Assembly (NCBI GenBank): GCA_902778895.1
Contig: CACYZF010000005.1
Span: 1-64,000, forward strand
Direction of reading: 5' to 3'
Source of the DNA: an uncultured bacterium
GTDB lineage: Bacteria > Verrucomicrobiota > Lentisphaeria > Victivallales > UBA1829
Length of the DNA stretch: 64,000 nt
The stretch's first letter is position 1. Each line of letters starts with the position of its first letter. This document shows positions 8,259 to 17,866 of this stretch, in pieces. The translations under genes were made by a program, and so were the position numbers. The notes beneath the pieces were generated by a model that was given only the letters and a program-made list of their open reading frames with translations, did not search any database and had not been told where the DNA came from.

Positions 8259-9344
8259 ATGGAAATAGGAATTCTAACTTATTATGGAGTCCATAACCAT
8301 GGTGCAGTTCTGCAGGCCTATGGATTAAAAAGAGTTTTAGAAAAAAAGGGACACCATGTTCTTACCTTAACATTTGAAAGAAACTATGATTATATTCCAG
8401 TAGAACTGAAAAGGAAGTATGAAATAAGTTTTAGAAGCATTCATTTCTTTTGCAAATATATGGCTGAAAAGGGGATTAGCAATGTATTATATAATTATAG
8501 GAAAAGATGTGTTCTAAAATCGTTTCGCACTTCTTCATTTGACATGAGTGTGAAGTTTAATTTATTTTATGGAGATGCTGTTATAATAGGAAGCGATGAG
8601 GTGTTTAGTCTTGAAATTGGTTATAATTCCATGTTGTTCGGATACGGGATTCAAGCGGAACGAGTTTTGTCTTATGCAGGATCATTTGGTCCTACAACCA
8701 TTGATGATATAAGGATAAAAGGAAAAGAAAAGCAGATATCCGATGGCCTGAAAAAATTTACTGCAATCAGTGTTAGAGATTGCAACTCAAAAAAAATAAT
8801 AGAAGAATTATGTGGAACCGACATTCCTATCGTGTGTGATCCAGTCATTTTATATGGATTTTCCCAAGAAATGAATTATTTTACTCCCCAGGAAAAAGGT
8901 TATATCGCAATTTATGCATATGACAATCGAATGAACGATCCTGCTGAGGTATGCAAAATCAAGAAATTTGCCAAGACACATGGTTTTAGAATTTATTCAA
9001 TTGGATATTATCACAAATGGTGTGATAAAAACATCAATGTATCGCCTTTTGAATTGCTTGGATGGATAAAGAATGCAAAGATCGTTATTACAGATACGTT
9101 TCACGGGTCCGTCCTTTCCATCATATGCAACACCTCAATGATTGTAAAACTGAGAGGAAATATTAATAAATTAGTATATCTTCTTGGTGAATATAGTTTG
9201 ATAGACAGAATCACAGAGTCATTTGATGATTTAGAAGACATTTTCAATAATAAACCTGATTTCCAAAAAGTCAATCAAATACTGACAGAGAAACGCGAAA
9301 AATCTATTAACTTCTTAAATAACGTATTGAATACCGAACAATGA
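8259..9344 (+). CDS. polysaccharide pyruvyl transferase family protein
   Basis: A 361-residue protein starting MEIGILTYYGVHNHGAVLQA, the classic opening of the pyruvyltransferase family (CsaB/WcaK type). VIIGSDEVFS and VITDTFHGSVLSI are the further family motifs. It would add a pyruvate ketal from PEP to a sugar of the glycan. The gene is much more AT-rich than rml or gmd, indicating transfer as part of an 8.2-11.6 kb cassette. The stop overlaps the ATG of the next gene (9341) as ATGA, so the two are coupled; the same pairing with an F420-hydrogenase-beta-like protein is common in polysaccharide loci. Confidence 0.85.
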   Translation: MEIGILTYYGVHNHGAVLQAYGLKRVLEKKGHHVLTLTFERNYDYIPVELKRKYEISFRSIHFFCKYMAEKGISNVLYNYRKRCVLKSFRTSSFDMSVKFNLFYGDAVIIGSDEVFSLEIGYNSMLFGYGIQAERVLSYAGSFGPTTIDDIRIKGKEKQISDGLKKFTAISVRDCNSKKIIEELCGTDIPIVCDPVILYGFSQEMNYFTPQEKGYIAIYAYDNRMNDPAEVCKIKKFAKTHGFRIYSIGYYHKWCDKNINVSPFELLGWIKNAKIVITDTFHGSVLSIICNTSMIVKLRGNINKLVYLLGEYSLIDRITESFDDLEDIFNNKPDFQKVNQILTEKREKSINFLNNVLNTEQ

Positions 9345-10513
9345 TTTCAATTGATTACAATCACTGCACAGGTTGTGAAGCCTGTGTACAAATATGTTCC
9401 CATAACAGTATTTCTTTGTCAAAAGGAGAATTCGGTTTCCTTTACCCAGAAATTGACATGAACAAGTGTGTGAATTGTCGCCTTTGTGAGAAAGTCTGTT
9501 CTATTAACACTCCATCTTCTGTGCCGACTAATCAGAAAGCTTATGCGACTATCCATAAAGATTCAACCATTGTTTTATCTAGCACTAGCGGAGGCGCCTT
9601 TTCAGGACTAGCTACAGCCGTATTAAATAAAGATGGCATTGTATATGGTGCAAGTATGGATGATTTTATTGTTCAACACATCCGTATAGAATCAATTGGC
9701 GATTTGAATAGATTGCGTGGTTCAAAGTATGTGCAAAGCAGAATTGGATGCGCTTTTAAGAATGTTGAACAGGATTTAAAAAGTGGAAGAGAGGTACTCT
9801 TTTCCGGAACACCTTGTCAGATTGCTGCATTAAGAACTTATCTCGGAAGAACATATGATAATCTTTTATCCATTGATATCATCTGCCACGGTGTCGCATC
9901 ACAGGAATATTTTACCAAATATGTTAATATGATTAAAAATAATTATCCAGACTTAAAAGAAATACAATTCAGATCAAAGGAGTTTAGTGGATGGTCCTGT
10001 GGTTCAGGAGCTTTTATCATCAGAGATCAAATCAATAAAGAATTAAAAAAACCTTTTTATAGTCACAGGAATTACTATTATCAATATTTCCTTTCTGGAG
10101 ATATATTTCGAAAATCCTGTTATTCTTGTAAATATGCCAATCTTAATCGACCAGGAGATATTACGCTTGGTGATTTTTGGGGAATTGAAAAAATGAATCC
10201 CTCATTTAACACATATAATGGTTGTTCTTTGGTTATTGTAAACAATGAAAATGGCCAAAAAGCATTCGAGACAATATCAGCACTGAATAAAATACCTGTA
10301 AACATTGAATTTGCTTCGAAATACAATGCTCAACTTACACATCCATCTCCAATTCGAGAAACACGAAAAAAAAGAATAGAGGAATTTGATAACAAAACAG
10401 GAGCAGAGATAGATGCATTATACAGAGCTCAAAACAAAATAAAGATTTTAAAAGGAGATATTAAAACATTGATTCCTTATCGAGTAAAAAGAATATTGAG
10501 AAAATTAATGTAG
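9341..10513 (+). CDS. 4Fe-4S / F420 hydrogenase beta subunit-like protein
   Basis: A 390-residue protein. Two 4Fe-4S motifs are visible: Cys 9, 12, 15, 19 (CTGCEACVQIC) and Cys 43, 46, 49, 53 (CVNCRLCEKVC). The rest fits the FrhB/FdhB beta-subunit domain, with SSTSGGAFSGLA, LFSGTPCQIAALR and DIICHGVAS. The true F420 hydrogenase role is not implied; in surface-glycan clusters this family regularly accompanies pyruvyltransferase or glycosyltransferase genes and its chemistry is unsettled. It overlaps the preceding gene by 4 bases. The gene is strongly AT-rich. Confidence 0.8.
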   Translation: MISIDYNHCTGCEACVQICSHNSISLSKGEFGFLYPEIDMNKCVNCRLCEKVCSINTPSSVPTNQKAYATIHKDSTIVLSSTSGGAFSGLATAVLNKDGIVYGASMDDFIVQHIRIESIGDLNRLRGSKYVQSRIGCAFKNVEQDLKSGREVLFSGTPCQIAALRTYLGRTYDNLLSIDIICHGVASQEYFTKYVNMIKNNYPDLKEIQFRSKEFSGWSCGSGAFIIRDQINKELKKPFYSHRNYYYQYFLSGDIFRKSCYSCKYANLNRPGDITLGDFWGIEKMNPSFNTYNGCSLVIVNNENGQKAFETISALNKIPVNIEFASKYNAQLTHPSPIRETRKKRIEEFDNKTGAEIDALYRAQNKIKILKGDIKTLIPYRVKRILRKLM

Positions 10514-10740
10514 TGCAAGCATAAGATATTGCATTTTTGATAAATGCCTATTCTTTGATTACAATTTTTTTAAGTTCCGAAAACACCCCTGCTGCGGTTT
10601 GACTATTCACAAGGATAGTCATTTGGTACTCGTCTGTTCCTATACTGCACGAACGCAAAAGCAGGAGATTGCTGCAATCAGTGGGTGATTTAAACCAACA
10701 CGAGATAAATAACTAAACCGAAAAGGTGTACGGCGAGAAA
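10514..10740. other. intergenic region with hairpin
   Basis: A 227-base gap. GACTAT...ATAGTC forms a small hairpin near 10598-10621. No T-run follows it and no gene is visible. The following fucosyltransferase has only a weak ribosome site. Confidence 0.3.
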
Positions 10741-11622
10741 ATGATAATTATACGAATTAAAGGTGGTTTGGGAAACCAACTATTTCAATATGCGGTAGGA
10801 TATGCAATGGCAAAACGACTGGAGAGTAAGCTTGTTCTTGATACAACCTTTTTTCCGAAACAGTCTTTGCGCGGATATAAACTTTGTAAGCTCGATTTAG
10901 ATTTCCAGGAAACAGTTGTTCCGCCAAAAGCAATTGAATTGTTAAAGAACAAATTTCTAAACAAATTTTTGAGAAAGATTAATATTCAGAATATCTCCGT
11001 TAACAAAGAAACAACTTATTTATTGGAAACACGCTCTGATATCCTCAAACAAGTGTTTTCTGAAAATAATACTAATATTTATTTGGACGGATATTTTCAA
11101 AGTGAACTTTATTTTGATAAATATAAAGAAGATTTGCATCGGCAGTTTAGATCTAATTATTCGATGGAAGACGAATTCAATCGACAGGCAAAAGAGATTG
11201 ATTCCACTTTGTCTGTAGCAGTTCATGTGAGAAGAGGAGATTTCCTAAAAGCAAAAAACGATTTTAATATCAATCATTACCTTCTGGAAAAACAGTATTA
11301 CCTCAATGCACTGGACTATTTAAAAGCAAGACTTCCATCCTCATCAGTTTTTTATTGGTTTTCTGATGACATTGAATGGGTTAAAAATAATTTTGGTGAT
11401 CTGTTAAACTACAAATTCGTAAAATTGAAAACCCCCAATGCAGATATAGATGAATTGTTTTTGATGAGTAAGTGCAATCATATAGTTACAGCTAATAGCA
11501 CTTTTTCCTGGTGGGCAGCATGGTTGAATAACAAACAGAATCCAATTCGCATAGTTCCTGCTAGAAGATTTGGAAATTTGCACATGATTCCAGATTCCTG
11601 GATAAAAATCTCAGTGGAATAA
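10741..11622 (+). CDS. alpha-1,2-fucosyltransferase (GT11)
   Basis: A 293-residue protein. The start at the ATG 10741 gives MIIIRIKGGLGNQLFQYA, the canonical GT11 N-terminus; an upstream in-frame GTG at 10726 is less likely. HVRRGDF (162-168) is the GDP-fucose-binding motif, and SKCNHIVTANSTFSWWAAWL is the second conserved motif. It would transfer fucose from GDP-fucose in alpha-1,2 linkage to the repeat unit. The donor is made by the next two genes (gmd, fcl). It is AT-rich, unlike gmd and fcl. A tail of a second GT11 gene remains at 3598-3711. Confidence 0.9.
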   Translation: MIIIRIKGGLGNQLFQYAVGYAMAKRLESKLVLDTTFFPKQSLRGYKLCKLDLDFQETVVPPKAIELLKNKFLNKFLRKINIQNISVNKETTYLLETRSDILKQVFSENNTNIYLDGYFQSELYFDKYKEDLHRQFRSNYSMEDEFNRQAKEIDSTLSVAVHVRRGDFLKAKNDFNINHYLLEKQYYLNALDYLKARLPSSSVFYWFSDDIEWVKNNFGDLLNYKFVKLKTPNADIDELFLMSKCNHIVTANSTFSWWAAWLNNKQNPIRIVPARRFGNLHMIPDSWIKISVE

Positions 11623-11639
11623 TCAGCATATCTTCTTGC

Positions 11640-11730
11640 GCTGAACCCGCAAAACTGGACACTTGACAAGGTGTAAAACGGCGCTATATTATAACAACCC
11701 AGAAAGGAGCCAGCCGTTTTATGCGCTGGG
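11640..11730 (+). mobile_element. possible IS end and leader remnant
   Basis: The 219-base gap before gmd begins with AAAACTGGACACTTGAC, a pattern common at ends of IS3/IS481-type elements, followed by an isolated ribosome-site-like AGAAAGGAG and ATGCGC that opens no real gene. I read this as a small leftover of an insertion sequence. The support is only the end motif. Confidence 0.25.
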
Positions 11731-11841
11731 CAATGACAGTTATACTTTTTTCAAATACAAATATAGTTTGCACTCCCTTGTTACAATATTGTTTTTTTCC
11801 ATAAAAATATATAATCAACTCAAAAACTTAGGGCAAAACAA

Positions 11842-12894
11842 ATGAAACGCGCATTAATCACCGGAATAACTGGGCAGGATGGGTCCTATCTGACTGAACT
11901 TCTCCTTGAAAAAGGATATGAAGTCCATGGCATTATCCGCCGCGCCAGCACTTTCAACACGAAACGAATCGATCATCTTTACAACGATCCTCATCTTGAC
12001 AATGTCCGGTTGTTTCTTCATTACGGGGATCTGACGGATGGCACCAATATCGCTCGCATCATCGAAAAGTATCAGCCGGAAGAGATCTACAATCTCGGCG
12101 CCCAAAGCCACGTTCAAGTCAGCTTCGAGGCGCCGGAATATTCGGCTGATACTGATGCGCTCGGCGTACTTCGTCTTTTGGATGCGATTAAGGATAGCAG
12201 GGTTAAAACGCGCTTTTATCAGGCATCAACTTCCGAGCTGTTCGGCAAAGTTCAGGAAGTTCCGCAAACCGAGACGACACCATTTTATCCGCGAAGTCCG
12301 TATGCCGTCGCAAAACAATATGGTTTCTGGATCACAAAAAACTACCGCGAGGCATACGGCCTCCACGCCAGCAACGGCATTCTCTTCAACCACGAATCGC
12401 CCCGGCGAGGCGAGACCTTTGTCACGCGGAAGATTACAATGGCGGTTGCTCGCATCCATAGAGGTCTACAAGATTGCCTGTACATGGGCAACATCGATTC
12501 TCTGCGCGACTGGGGCTACGCAAAAGATTACGTCCGAATGATGTGGATGATGCTCCAGCAGGACCAGCCCGATGATTATGTGGTCGCGACCGGCGAAATG
12601 CACTCTGTCCGTGAGTTTATTGAAAAATCGTTCGGGCACCTCGGACATGCCATCGTCTGGAAAGGCAAAGGTGTCGACGAGGTCGGAATCGACAAGGATT
12701 CCAACAAGGTCGTGGTGCGAATCGACCCGCGGTATTTCCGGCCGGCCGAGGTCGAACAGCTTCTCGGCAACCCGGCAAAAGCCAAACGTGTCCTCGGCTG
12801 GGAACCGGAAGTCAAGTTTGAACAACTTGTTAAACTCATGACCGATGGAGACATTCGTCTGCTTGATAATCCCAATTACGAAATCGGTTTCTGA
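11842..12894 (+). CDS. gmd: GDP-mannose 4,6-dehydratase
   Basis: A 350-residue extended [13 protein letters not shown] binds [16 protein letters not shown] follows, and [10 protein letters not shown] carries the catalytic Yxxx[17 protein letters not shown] is the Gmd signature. It converts GDP-D-mannose to GDP-4-keto-6-deoxymannose, the first step of GDP-L-fucose synthesis. The usual residue in NLYA-type variants after YAVAK is altered (QYGFW), without touching catalysis. GC-rich, in contrast to the AT-rich fucosyltransferase before it. The next gene (fcl) starts 10 bases after its stop, so they form one transcript. Confidence 0.95.
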   Translation: MKRALITGITGQDGSYLTELLLEKGYEVHGIIRRASTFNTKRIDHLYNDPHLDNVRLFLHYGDLTDGTNIARIIEKYQPEEIYNLGAQSHVQVSFEAPEYSADTDALGVLRLLDAIKDSRVKTRFYQASTSELFGKVQEVPQTETTPFYPRSPYAVAKQYGFWITKNYREAYGLHASNGILFNHESPRRGETFVTRKITMAVARIHRGLQDCLYMGNIDSLRDWGYAKDYVRMMWMMLQQDQPDDYVVATGEMHSVREFIEKSFGHLGHAIVWKGKGVDEVGIDKDSNKVVVRIDPRYFRPAEVEQLLGNPAKAKRVLGWEPEVKFEQLVKLMTDGDIRLLDNPNYEIGF

Positions 12895-12904
12895 GGTTTT
12901 CTAC

Positions 12905-13834
12905 ATGATTGACAAAAGTGCTAAAATCTTTATCTGCGGCCATCGCGGCATGGTCGGCAGCGCCTGTGTTCGCAAGTTTGAAAAAGAAGGCTACACCAAC
13001 ATCCTGAAAAGGACGCATGCCGAACTTGATCTCCGCAACCAGCAGGCCGTTAAGGATTTCTTTGACAAGGAACAACCGGACTATGTGATTCTCGCCGGCG
13101 CAAAGGTCGGCGGGATCATGGCGAACAAAACGCATTGTGCCGAATTCCTGCTGGAAAACCTCGAAATTCAGAACAATGTCATCATGCAGAGTTATCTGCA
13201 CAAAGTCAAAAAGTTCTGTTTCCTCGGGTCCAGCTGCATCTATCCCTGCCAGGCGCCACAGCCGATCAAGGAAGAATATCTGCTGACTGGCCCGCTGGAG
13301 CCGACTAATGAAGGCTACGCGCTTGCAAAGATTTCCGGGTACAAGCTCTGCCTCTACCTCAGCAAGCAGTACGGCTGGGACACGATCAGCCTCATGCCCT
13401 GCAATCTTTACGGCACAAATGATACCTATGACCTTGTGAACGGACATGTTTTTCCGACATTGATCCGGCGTTTTGTCGAGGCGACAAGAGAAAACCGTCC
13501 GGAAGAGGTCCTTTGGGGTACAGGCAAACCGCTTCGTGAATTCCTCCATGTCGACGATGTGGCAAATGCCGTCTACTATTTCATGCAGAACCGCAGTGAA
13601 CCGGAAGTCATCAACATCGGTTACGGTTCCGATATCACCATCAAAGAACTTGCAGAAAAGATTGCCGCGGCCGCAGGTTTCAAAGGCAGAATCAGCTGGG
13701 ATACTTCCAAACCCGATGGAATGTACCGCAAATTGATGGATTCTTCAAGAGCGCATGCACTCGGCTGGAAGCCGGAAATCGCGTTGGATGAGGGAATTAA
13801 AAGAACAATAGAAGAATTCCGCGCCATGCAATAG
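12905..13834 (+). CDS. fcl: GDP-L-fucose synthase
   Basis: A 309-residue SDR. ICGHRGMVGSAC binds NADP, LGSSCIYP carries the Ser, and YALAKISGYK the YxxxK pair; NLYGTNDTYD and the C-terminal DGMYRKLMDSS are family signatures. It epimerises and reduces GDP-4-keto-6-deoxymannose to GDP-L-fucose, the donor for the GT11 enzyme upstream. The start at 12905 is chosen because it follows GAGG and matches family length; the open frame extends 20 codons further upstream into gmd. This gene ends the GC-rich gmd-fcl segment. Confidence 0.95.
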   Translation: MIDKSAKIFICGHRGMVGSACVRKFEKEGYTNILKRTHAELDLRNQQAVKDFFDKEQPDYVILAGAKVGGIMANKTHCAEFLLENLEIQNNVIMQSYLHKVKKFCFLGSSCIYPCQAPQPIKEEYLLTGPLEPTNEGYALAKISGYKLCLYLSKQYGWDTISLMPCNLYGTNDTYDLVNGHVFPTLIRRFVEATRENRPEEVLWGTGKPLREFLHVDDVANAVYYFMQNRSEPEVINIGYGSDITIKELAEKIAAAAGFKGRISWDTSKPDGMYRKLMDSSRAHALGWKPEIALDEGIKRTIEEFRAMQ

Positions 13835-13959
13835 TTTTTTAGGAACCAGTTTTACATAGAATACTATAAATTGCAATCTGATTAAAAGTCCGGTTTGATG
13901 AGAAAAAGAGAGGTCTTTCGATTCTCCTGTAGGAATAGTTACGGTTATAACAATTTGAA

Positions 13960-14712
13960 ATGATCATTTGCAAATCAAAAAAAGATCTCTTTTTGATTGA
14001 TATACTATGTGTTGTGCTGGGGGGGCTGATTAGAATCATATATTGCATAGTATATCCTGTCCCTGTTCGCGATGCATTTGTATACAAAGAGTTTATTGAA
14101 TCATGGAATTATTCTGGAATCATTCCGGGAGATTCATATTTCCCTCCTCTCGGTCTGTTCCTTCTCAAGATACCTTATTCATTGTTTGAATATGATGTTA
14201 TTAAAGGCGGAACGATCGTCAATATTGTTTTAGGGTTGGGTATCATAATAACGTTAATCAGCGTATCATATGAAATATATCCCTCAAAAATCGTTGCTCT
14301 GTGTAGCGGTTTATTAGTGGCAACGCATCCAACACTTGTTCACTACTCTTGTCAAATGACAAGAGAAAACCCATATTTGTTCTTTTCCTGTCTGGCGACA
14401 TTGTTTTTTTTAAAAAGCCTTAACAGAACAAGTAAACCTTTCTATGTAGTATATGCCGCCATATTCTCCACAAGTGCTTTCTTATGTAGATTTGAAGCAT
14501 TAGAATTGTTTGTAATCTTTGTACTCTTGATAATATGTTTAAACTTTAAATCTATTTCAACAGGCATAAAGAAACTGTTCTTGTTTACTTCTTTTTCTGT
14601 TATTTCTTTCGGTTCAATCATTTATATTATAAATATCCCGATTTCTTATTTTTGGGATGACCGTTATTTGTGGAGATTTAAGTTTATCCTAGACATCCTA
14701 AAACAGGGTTAA
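13960..14712 (+). CDS. membrane protein, first half of a split GT-C (GT39/PMT-like) pair, copy 1
   Basis: A 250-residue protein with about 6 hydrophobic helices. After the first helix comes YPVPVRDAFVYKEF, placed like the acidic catalytic loop of PMT/ArnT-type transferases, then SYFPPLGLFLLK and THPTLVHYSCQMTREN. It is clearly paralogous to 52950-53705 (shared YPVP.RD.F.Y.EF, YPPLxLxLxK/FPPLGLFLLK, ATHPxxVxYSCQ.TRE). The protein stops where full-size GT-C enzymes would continue; the partner at 15181 supplies further helices and a soluble part. It would act at the periplasmic side using polyprenyl-phosphate sugars. Very AT-rich. Confidence 0.65.
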   Translation: MIICKSKKDLFLIDILCVVLGGLIRIIYCIVYPVPVRDAFVYKEFIESWNYSGIIPGDSYFPPLGLFLLKIPYSLFEYDVIKGGTIVNIVLGLGIIITLISVSYEIYPSKIVALCSGLLVATHPTLVHYSCQMTRENPYLFFSCLATLFFLKSLNRTSKPFYVVYAAIFSTSAFLCRFEALELFVIFVLLIICLNFKSISTGIKKLFLFTSFSVISFGSIIYIINIPISYFWDDRYLWRFKFILDILKQG

Positions 14713-14739
14713 TTCTATGTTCGCCAGAGGTGTATTATC

Positions 14740-15165
14740 TTCACGGGAAACTAGGCTATATTATTATAGTCAAGACACCTCCATTTGAGCTCTTGAGCGG
14801 AATAGTCTACAAGGAGTTCTTTTTGCAATTCAACGCCTTGTCTGAGGAGGATAAAAAGCAATCTTGAACTGTGTCACACAACGGTCTGCACAAAAATGGA
14901 TGTGACATCTGATAGTGTACGTCGCCCATGTCCTTTTTGCGGTCGCAAGGTACGGTCAAATGGAAAAACTCCGAATTGAACCCCAAGGCGTATGAACGGA
15001 AGATACGGGATACAGTGTATCAACTCATATCATTCCCATCTCAAAAGCATGATTGCGCACTGCCATGAGCATGTGAGTAAGAACATGTGTCCAACGGGAG
15101 GCTACAAGTTTAGTAAAGAGAAATCCTGTTCCAACTGTCATCTAACACACATCTGGCAAACATAA
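14740..15165 (+). pseudogene. degenerate IS1595/ISXO2-like transposase
   Basis: The 468-base gap between the two halves of the GT-C-like pair contains broken coding pieces in one direction: FFLQFNALSEEDKKQ, then a zinc-ribbon start CPFCGRKVRSNGKT at about 14926, then NSYHSHLKSMIAH at about 15020. These fit the N-terminal part, the zinc ribbon and a C-terminal motif of ISXO2-like transposases, with stops and frameshifts between them. In locus 2 the equivalent gap is 4 bases, so this element was inserted later. No terminal repeats were recognised. Confidence 0.55.
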
Positions 15166-15180
15166 CCTTCTTTTTTTACA

Positions 15181-16269
15181 ATGTTAAATATACTTGTATC
15201 AATAATACGATCTCTTTATGTCCCAGATTTTATTCTGTTTTTGTTTTTTTGTATTATAGTCCTTGTTTTTAAATGGAGAGTTGGTCTTCCATTCCTTTTA
15301 ACTGTTTTGTTCTTCTTTGTATGGAGAATACAAGTTTCGAATATTAATTCAAGGTATTGTTTATCGATTCAAATCTTCTTTATTATCTCGCTTGCTTTGG
15401 CATTAAGAATAAAACAAAGACATTTCAGACAAATAAAAAGAATTATTGTTTCTTTATTGCTTCCGGTATTAATCATTCATATCTTCCTGTCTTTTTCTAG
15501 TTCACGAAACAACTTTTATTTTTATTTGATGGATGATGCTGCTTTCTTTTCATCACATGACAAGAACGCATTTGTTTTCATTGAACAGAAGGAATACAAT
15601 CGAATTCAGCATTCTCCCCAAAAAAACAATCAAATAGTTTTATGGCATACACCACAAACACATGAAGATTTAGATTTGATCTATTATCAATATGATCGAT
15701 ATGAGTTTTGGAACAACAATGCGTATCTAATATTCTCAGAAAATAATACGGGAAATAGTACTGGAACATTTAAAAAATGTTTGTATAATTCTAATACAAC
15801 ATGTAAAAAGATCAGGAATTACATCAAAAGCAAAAAAAAATATATCTCGGTATATTTCCATGAGAAGTTTTTTCCATCATCTTTGGGGGATTTGAAAGAT
15901 TACCCAACCTTAAACGCTATCATTTGCAACGGTACACTTAAATCCTGCAGTCCTTTTTTTGATACATATATATATCAGTTGGGAAACAAACTTTTTTGGA
16001 TTATAGGCGCTGATTTGCAGCCTAAAGACGAAATAATTTTTCAGTTGCATCCCCCATTCCGAGAATATCTATCACCCGAAAGGGCTATACATGGTTTTGA
16101 TAATCGCGGTTTTCGTATAAATACAAGGTATGAAATAGGACGCTATGGAAAATATAGACTTTTTGAACGAATTCTCCCGAGAGAATACCCTGTCCAAATA
16201 ATTAGCGTTGGTTATAATATTAACCGAAAAATAACCTGGTTTAAGATGTTTCATCCATCTGAGTATTAA
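15181..16269 (+). CDS. membrane protein, second half of a split GT-C pair, copy 1
   Basis: A 362-residue protein with about 4 hydrophobic helices in the first 110 residues, then a soluble domain with no motif I recognise. It is paralogous to 53710-54723: both have WR....S..NSRYCL/WRTICDISSSRYCL, F.F.KE(Y/F)NR and a C-terminal HGFDNRGF/HGYDNQSF motif. It probably works with the 13960 product as one glycosyltransferase, the soluble part facing the periplasm. The assignment rests on gene order and conservation as a pair, not on a known family. AT-rich. Confidence 0.55.
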   Translation: MLNILVSIIRSLYVPDFILFLFFCIIVLVFKWRVGLPFLLTVLFFFVWRIQVSNINSRYCLSIQIFFIISLALALRIKQRHFRQIKRIIVSLLLPVLIIHIFLSFSSSRNNFYFYLMDDAAFFSSHDKNAFVFIEQKEYNRIQHSPQKNNQIVLWHTPQTHEDLDLIYYQYDRYEFWNNNAYLIFSENNTGNSTGTFKKCLYNSNTTCKKIRNYIKSKKKYISVYFHEKFFPSSLGDLKDYPTLNAIICNGTLKSCSPFFDTYIYQLGNKLFWIIGADLQPKDEIIFQLHPPFREYLSPERAIHGFDNRGFRINTRYEIGRYGKYRLFERILPREYPVQIISVGYNINRKITWFKMFHPSEY

Positions 16270-16503
16270 GCACAATAGCTGATTGCTTTTTTTGATAAAG
16301 GCAACCGGAAGCTCTTGTCCTGCCTGGAGTTTGATGTCCCCCCTCTGGAAGGTGATATTAATATGATCGTTTTGGGGTATTCGATTGGAATAATCCTTAA
16401 TACTGCTAACTCCAAAGCAAAGAGTTCAGACTATTCTGAGAGAGGGGAGTCATACTTGGAATAAAGCGATGTCCATGTACATTCCCCGCGTTGTGGAGGC
16501 AAA
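16270..16503. repeat. diverged repeat (copy 2)
   Basis: About 16305-16455 resembles about 6405-6545. Common blocks include CTCTTGTC/TTCTTGTC, TGGAG(T/T)TTGATGTCC, CCCTCTGGAAGGTG and a GGGGAGTCATAC/GGGGAAATCATAC block. Both copies end shortly before the start of a polysaccharide gene. Reading frames across it are broken. Nature unknown; probably the residue of an old mobile or gene segment. Confidence 0.45.
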
Positions 16504-17652
16504 ATGGTTTTCTTTTTTGGATTCTTTTTCTACATTTTGATAGTTTCATGGTTGGTTTACAAAGTTCCGCTGATTAACCAGGGGAGGAATTATAGGAAGG
16601 ATCAATTCTTTATCATAAGTACGCTTGGCATCCTTCTTCTGCTGTCTTGTTTGAGAGACATATCTGTAGGTAACGATACGAGTTCTTATTTTGATCTGTT
16701 TTATTATTACGGTGACTTGTTGTACACATCAGATGTTTCATCGGAAGGGGAATTATGGCGTGACAGCAGGGAGTCTGGGTACAGAACGCTGAATTATCTT
16801 GTCCTTAGGTTCACAGATAATTATCAATTTTTCCTCTCGGTAGTTGCTTGCTTTTCATACTTTGTGGCAATCAGATTTATCAGAAAATATTCGTCAAACG
16901 TAGGACTCTCGTGTGTACTTTTCTTCCTGATGTTTTATGGAGCATACACAAATCTATTCAGGCAAGTGTTAGCGATGTCGATTGTTCTTCTGGCTTTTGA
17001 CTGGCTGAACAGAGAAAAGTATTTGCTGTTTGGTATCGCAGTGCTTTTTGCAGCATTTCTTTTCCATAAAACGGTGCTCGTTTCATTGCTGTTAATACCG
17101 ATGGCAATGTTCAGAGGTCGCAAACTGCTTTTTGGGATTGTAGGGTTATTTATAGTAGCACTTGTGGCATTAGGAAAAATTCCTGCATTTGCGTCCTTGT
17201 TGGGAATTACCTCCTCCTACATGGACAAAACCTCCGGAATAAGCATACTGTTCTCGGCGATTGTGAACATAGCGTTCTTCCTGACGTTTCTGTATTTGCG
17301 ACAGGGGGAAAAGGACATGGAACAGAAAGAAGCTATAACAAGACTAAATCCCAGAGTTGCTGGAAATCTCATTAGCTGGACACCATACGTTTGCCTGCTA
17401 ATATCTGTTGTTGCTTTCGCGGTGCCGGTGGCGACAAGATTTGAACTTTATTTCAGATTTTTCTATTTGATTCTGTTTCCGGAAATGCTTCGAAGAAGCA
17501 ACGTGAGTGAAAGCAATAAAAGATTCGTCATTAACATGTTGATCTTTACGCTTCTCGTATATATCGCAGGCATAATCAGCTATAGGCCGGAATGGGTTAC
17601 TGAATACAACTATAGATTCTTCTGGGAGACCAACAATGATTTTGAACTATAG
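16504..17652 (+). CDS. EpsG-family (Wzy-like) polysaccharide polymerase
   Basis: A 382-residue protein with about 10 transmembrane helices. RDISVGNDTSSYFDLF after the first helices is the EpsG signature (R-x-x-x-x-G-x-D-T), and GYRTLNYLVLRFTDNYQFFL and YTNLFRQVLAMSIVLLAF follow the family pattern. It would join repeat units at the periplasmic face, so with the flippase at 4656 it gives locus 1 a Wzx/Wzy route. Ribosome site GTGGAGG lies just before the ATG. AT-rich with moderate bias. Confidence 0.8.
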   Translation: MVFFFGFFFYILIVSWLVYKVPLINQGRNYRKDQFFIISTLGILLLLSCLRDISVGNDTSSYFDLFYYYGDLLYTSDVSSEGELWRDSRESGYRTLNYLVLRFTDNYQFFLSVVACFSYFVAIRFIRKYSSNVGLSCVLFFLMFYGAYTNLFRQVLAMSIVLLAFDWLNREKYLLFGIAVLFAAFLFHKTVLVSLLLIPMAMFRGRKLLFGIVGLFIVALVALGKIPAFASLLGITSSYMDKTSGISILFSAIVNIAFFLTFLYLRQGEKDMEQKEAITRLNPRVAGNLISWTPYVCLLISVVAFAVPVATRFELYFRFFYLILFPEMLRRSNVSESNKRFVINMLIFTLLVYIAGIISYRPEWVTEYNYRFFWETNNDFEL

Positions 17653-17670
17653 AACTAGGAGGAGCTATTT

Positions 17671-17845
17671 ATGAATGGGATTGCCTTGCCTGGAGAAGCG
17701 GTTTTTGGTGTGTATCCGGTGGACGTGAAAGTCTGTCCGGGGAACAGCAGATGCAAACGGATATAAGCTTGCTGATGGAATATCTCTGATTCTGAGCGAT
17801 AAAGACCAGAAATGGCTCGGATTGAGAATTGCGTTTAAGTTCTGA
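17671..17845 (+). pseudogene. small frameshifted gene remnant
   Basis: A strong ribosome site (AGGAGG, 17657-17662) precedes an ATG that opens a 31-residue frame (MNGIALPGEAVFGVYPVDVK) ending at 17766. The neighbouring frame then runs DANGYKLADGISLILSDKDQ and closes with LGLRIAFKF at 17845. Joined by one frameshift they would give about 57 residues. I do not recognise the family; it looks like the ends of a deleted gene. Confidence 0.3.
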
Positions 17846-17866
17846 AAAAAGCAAAAAGGTATTGAC

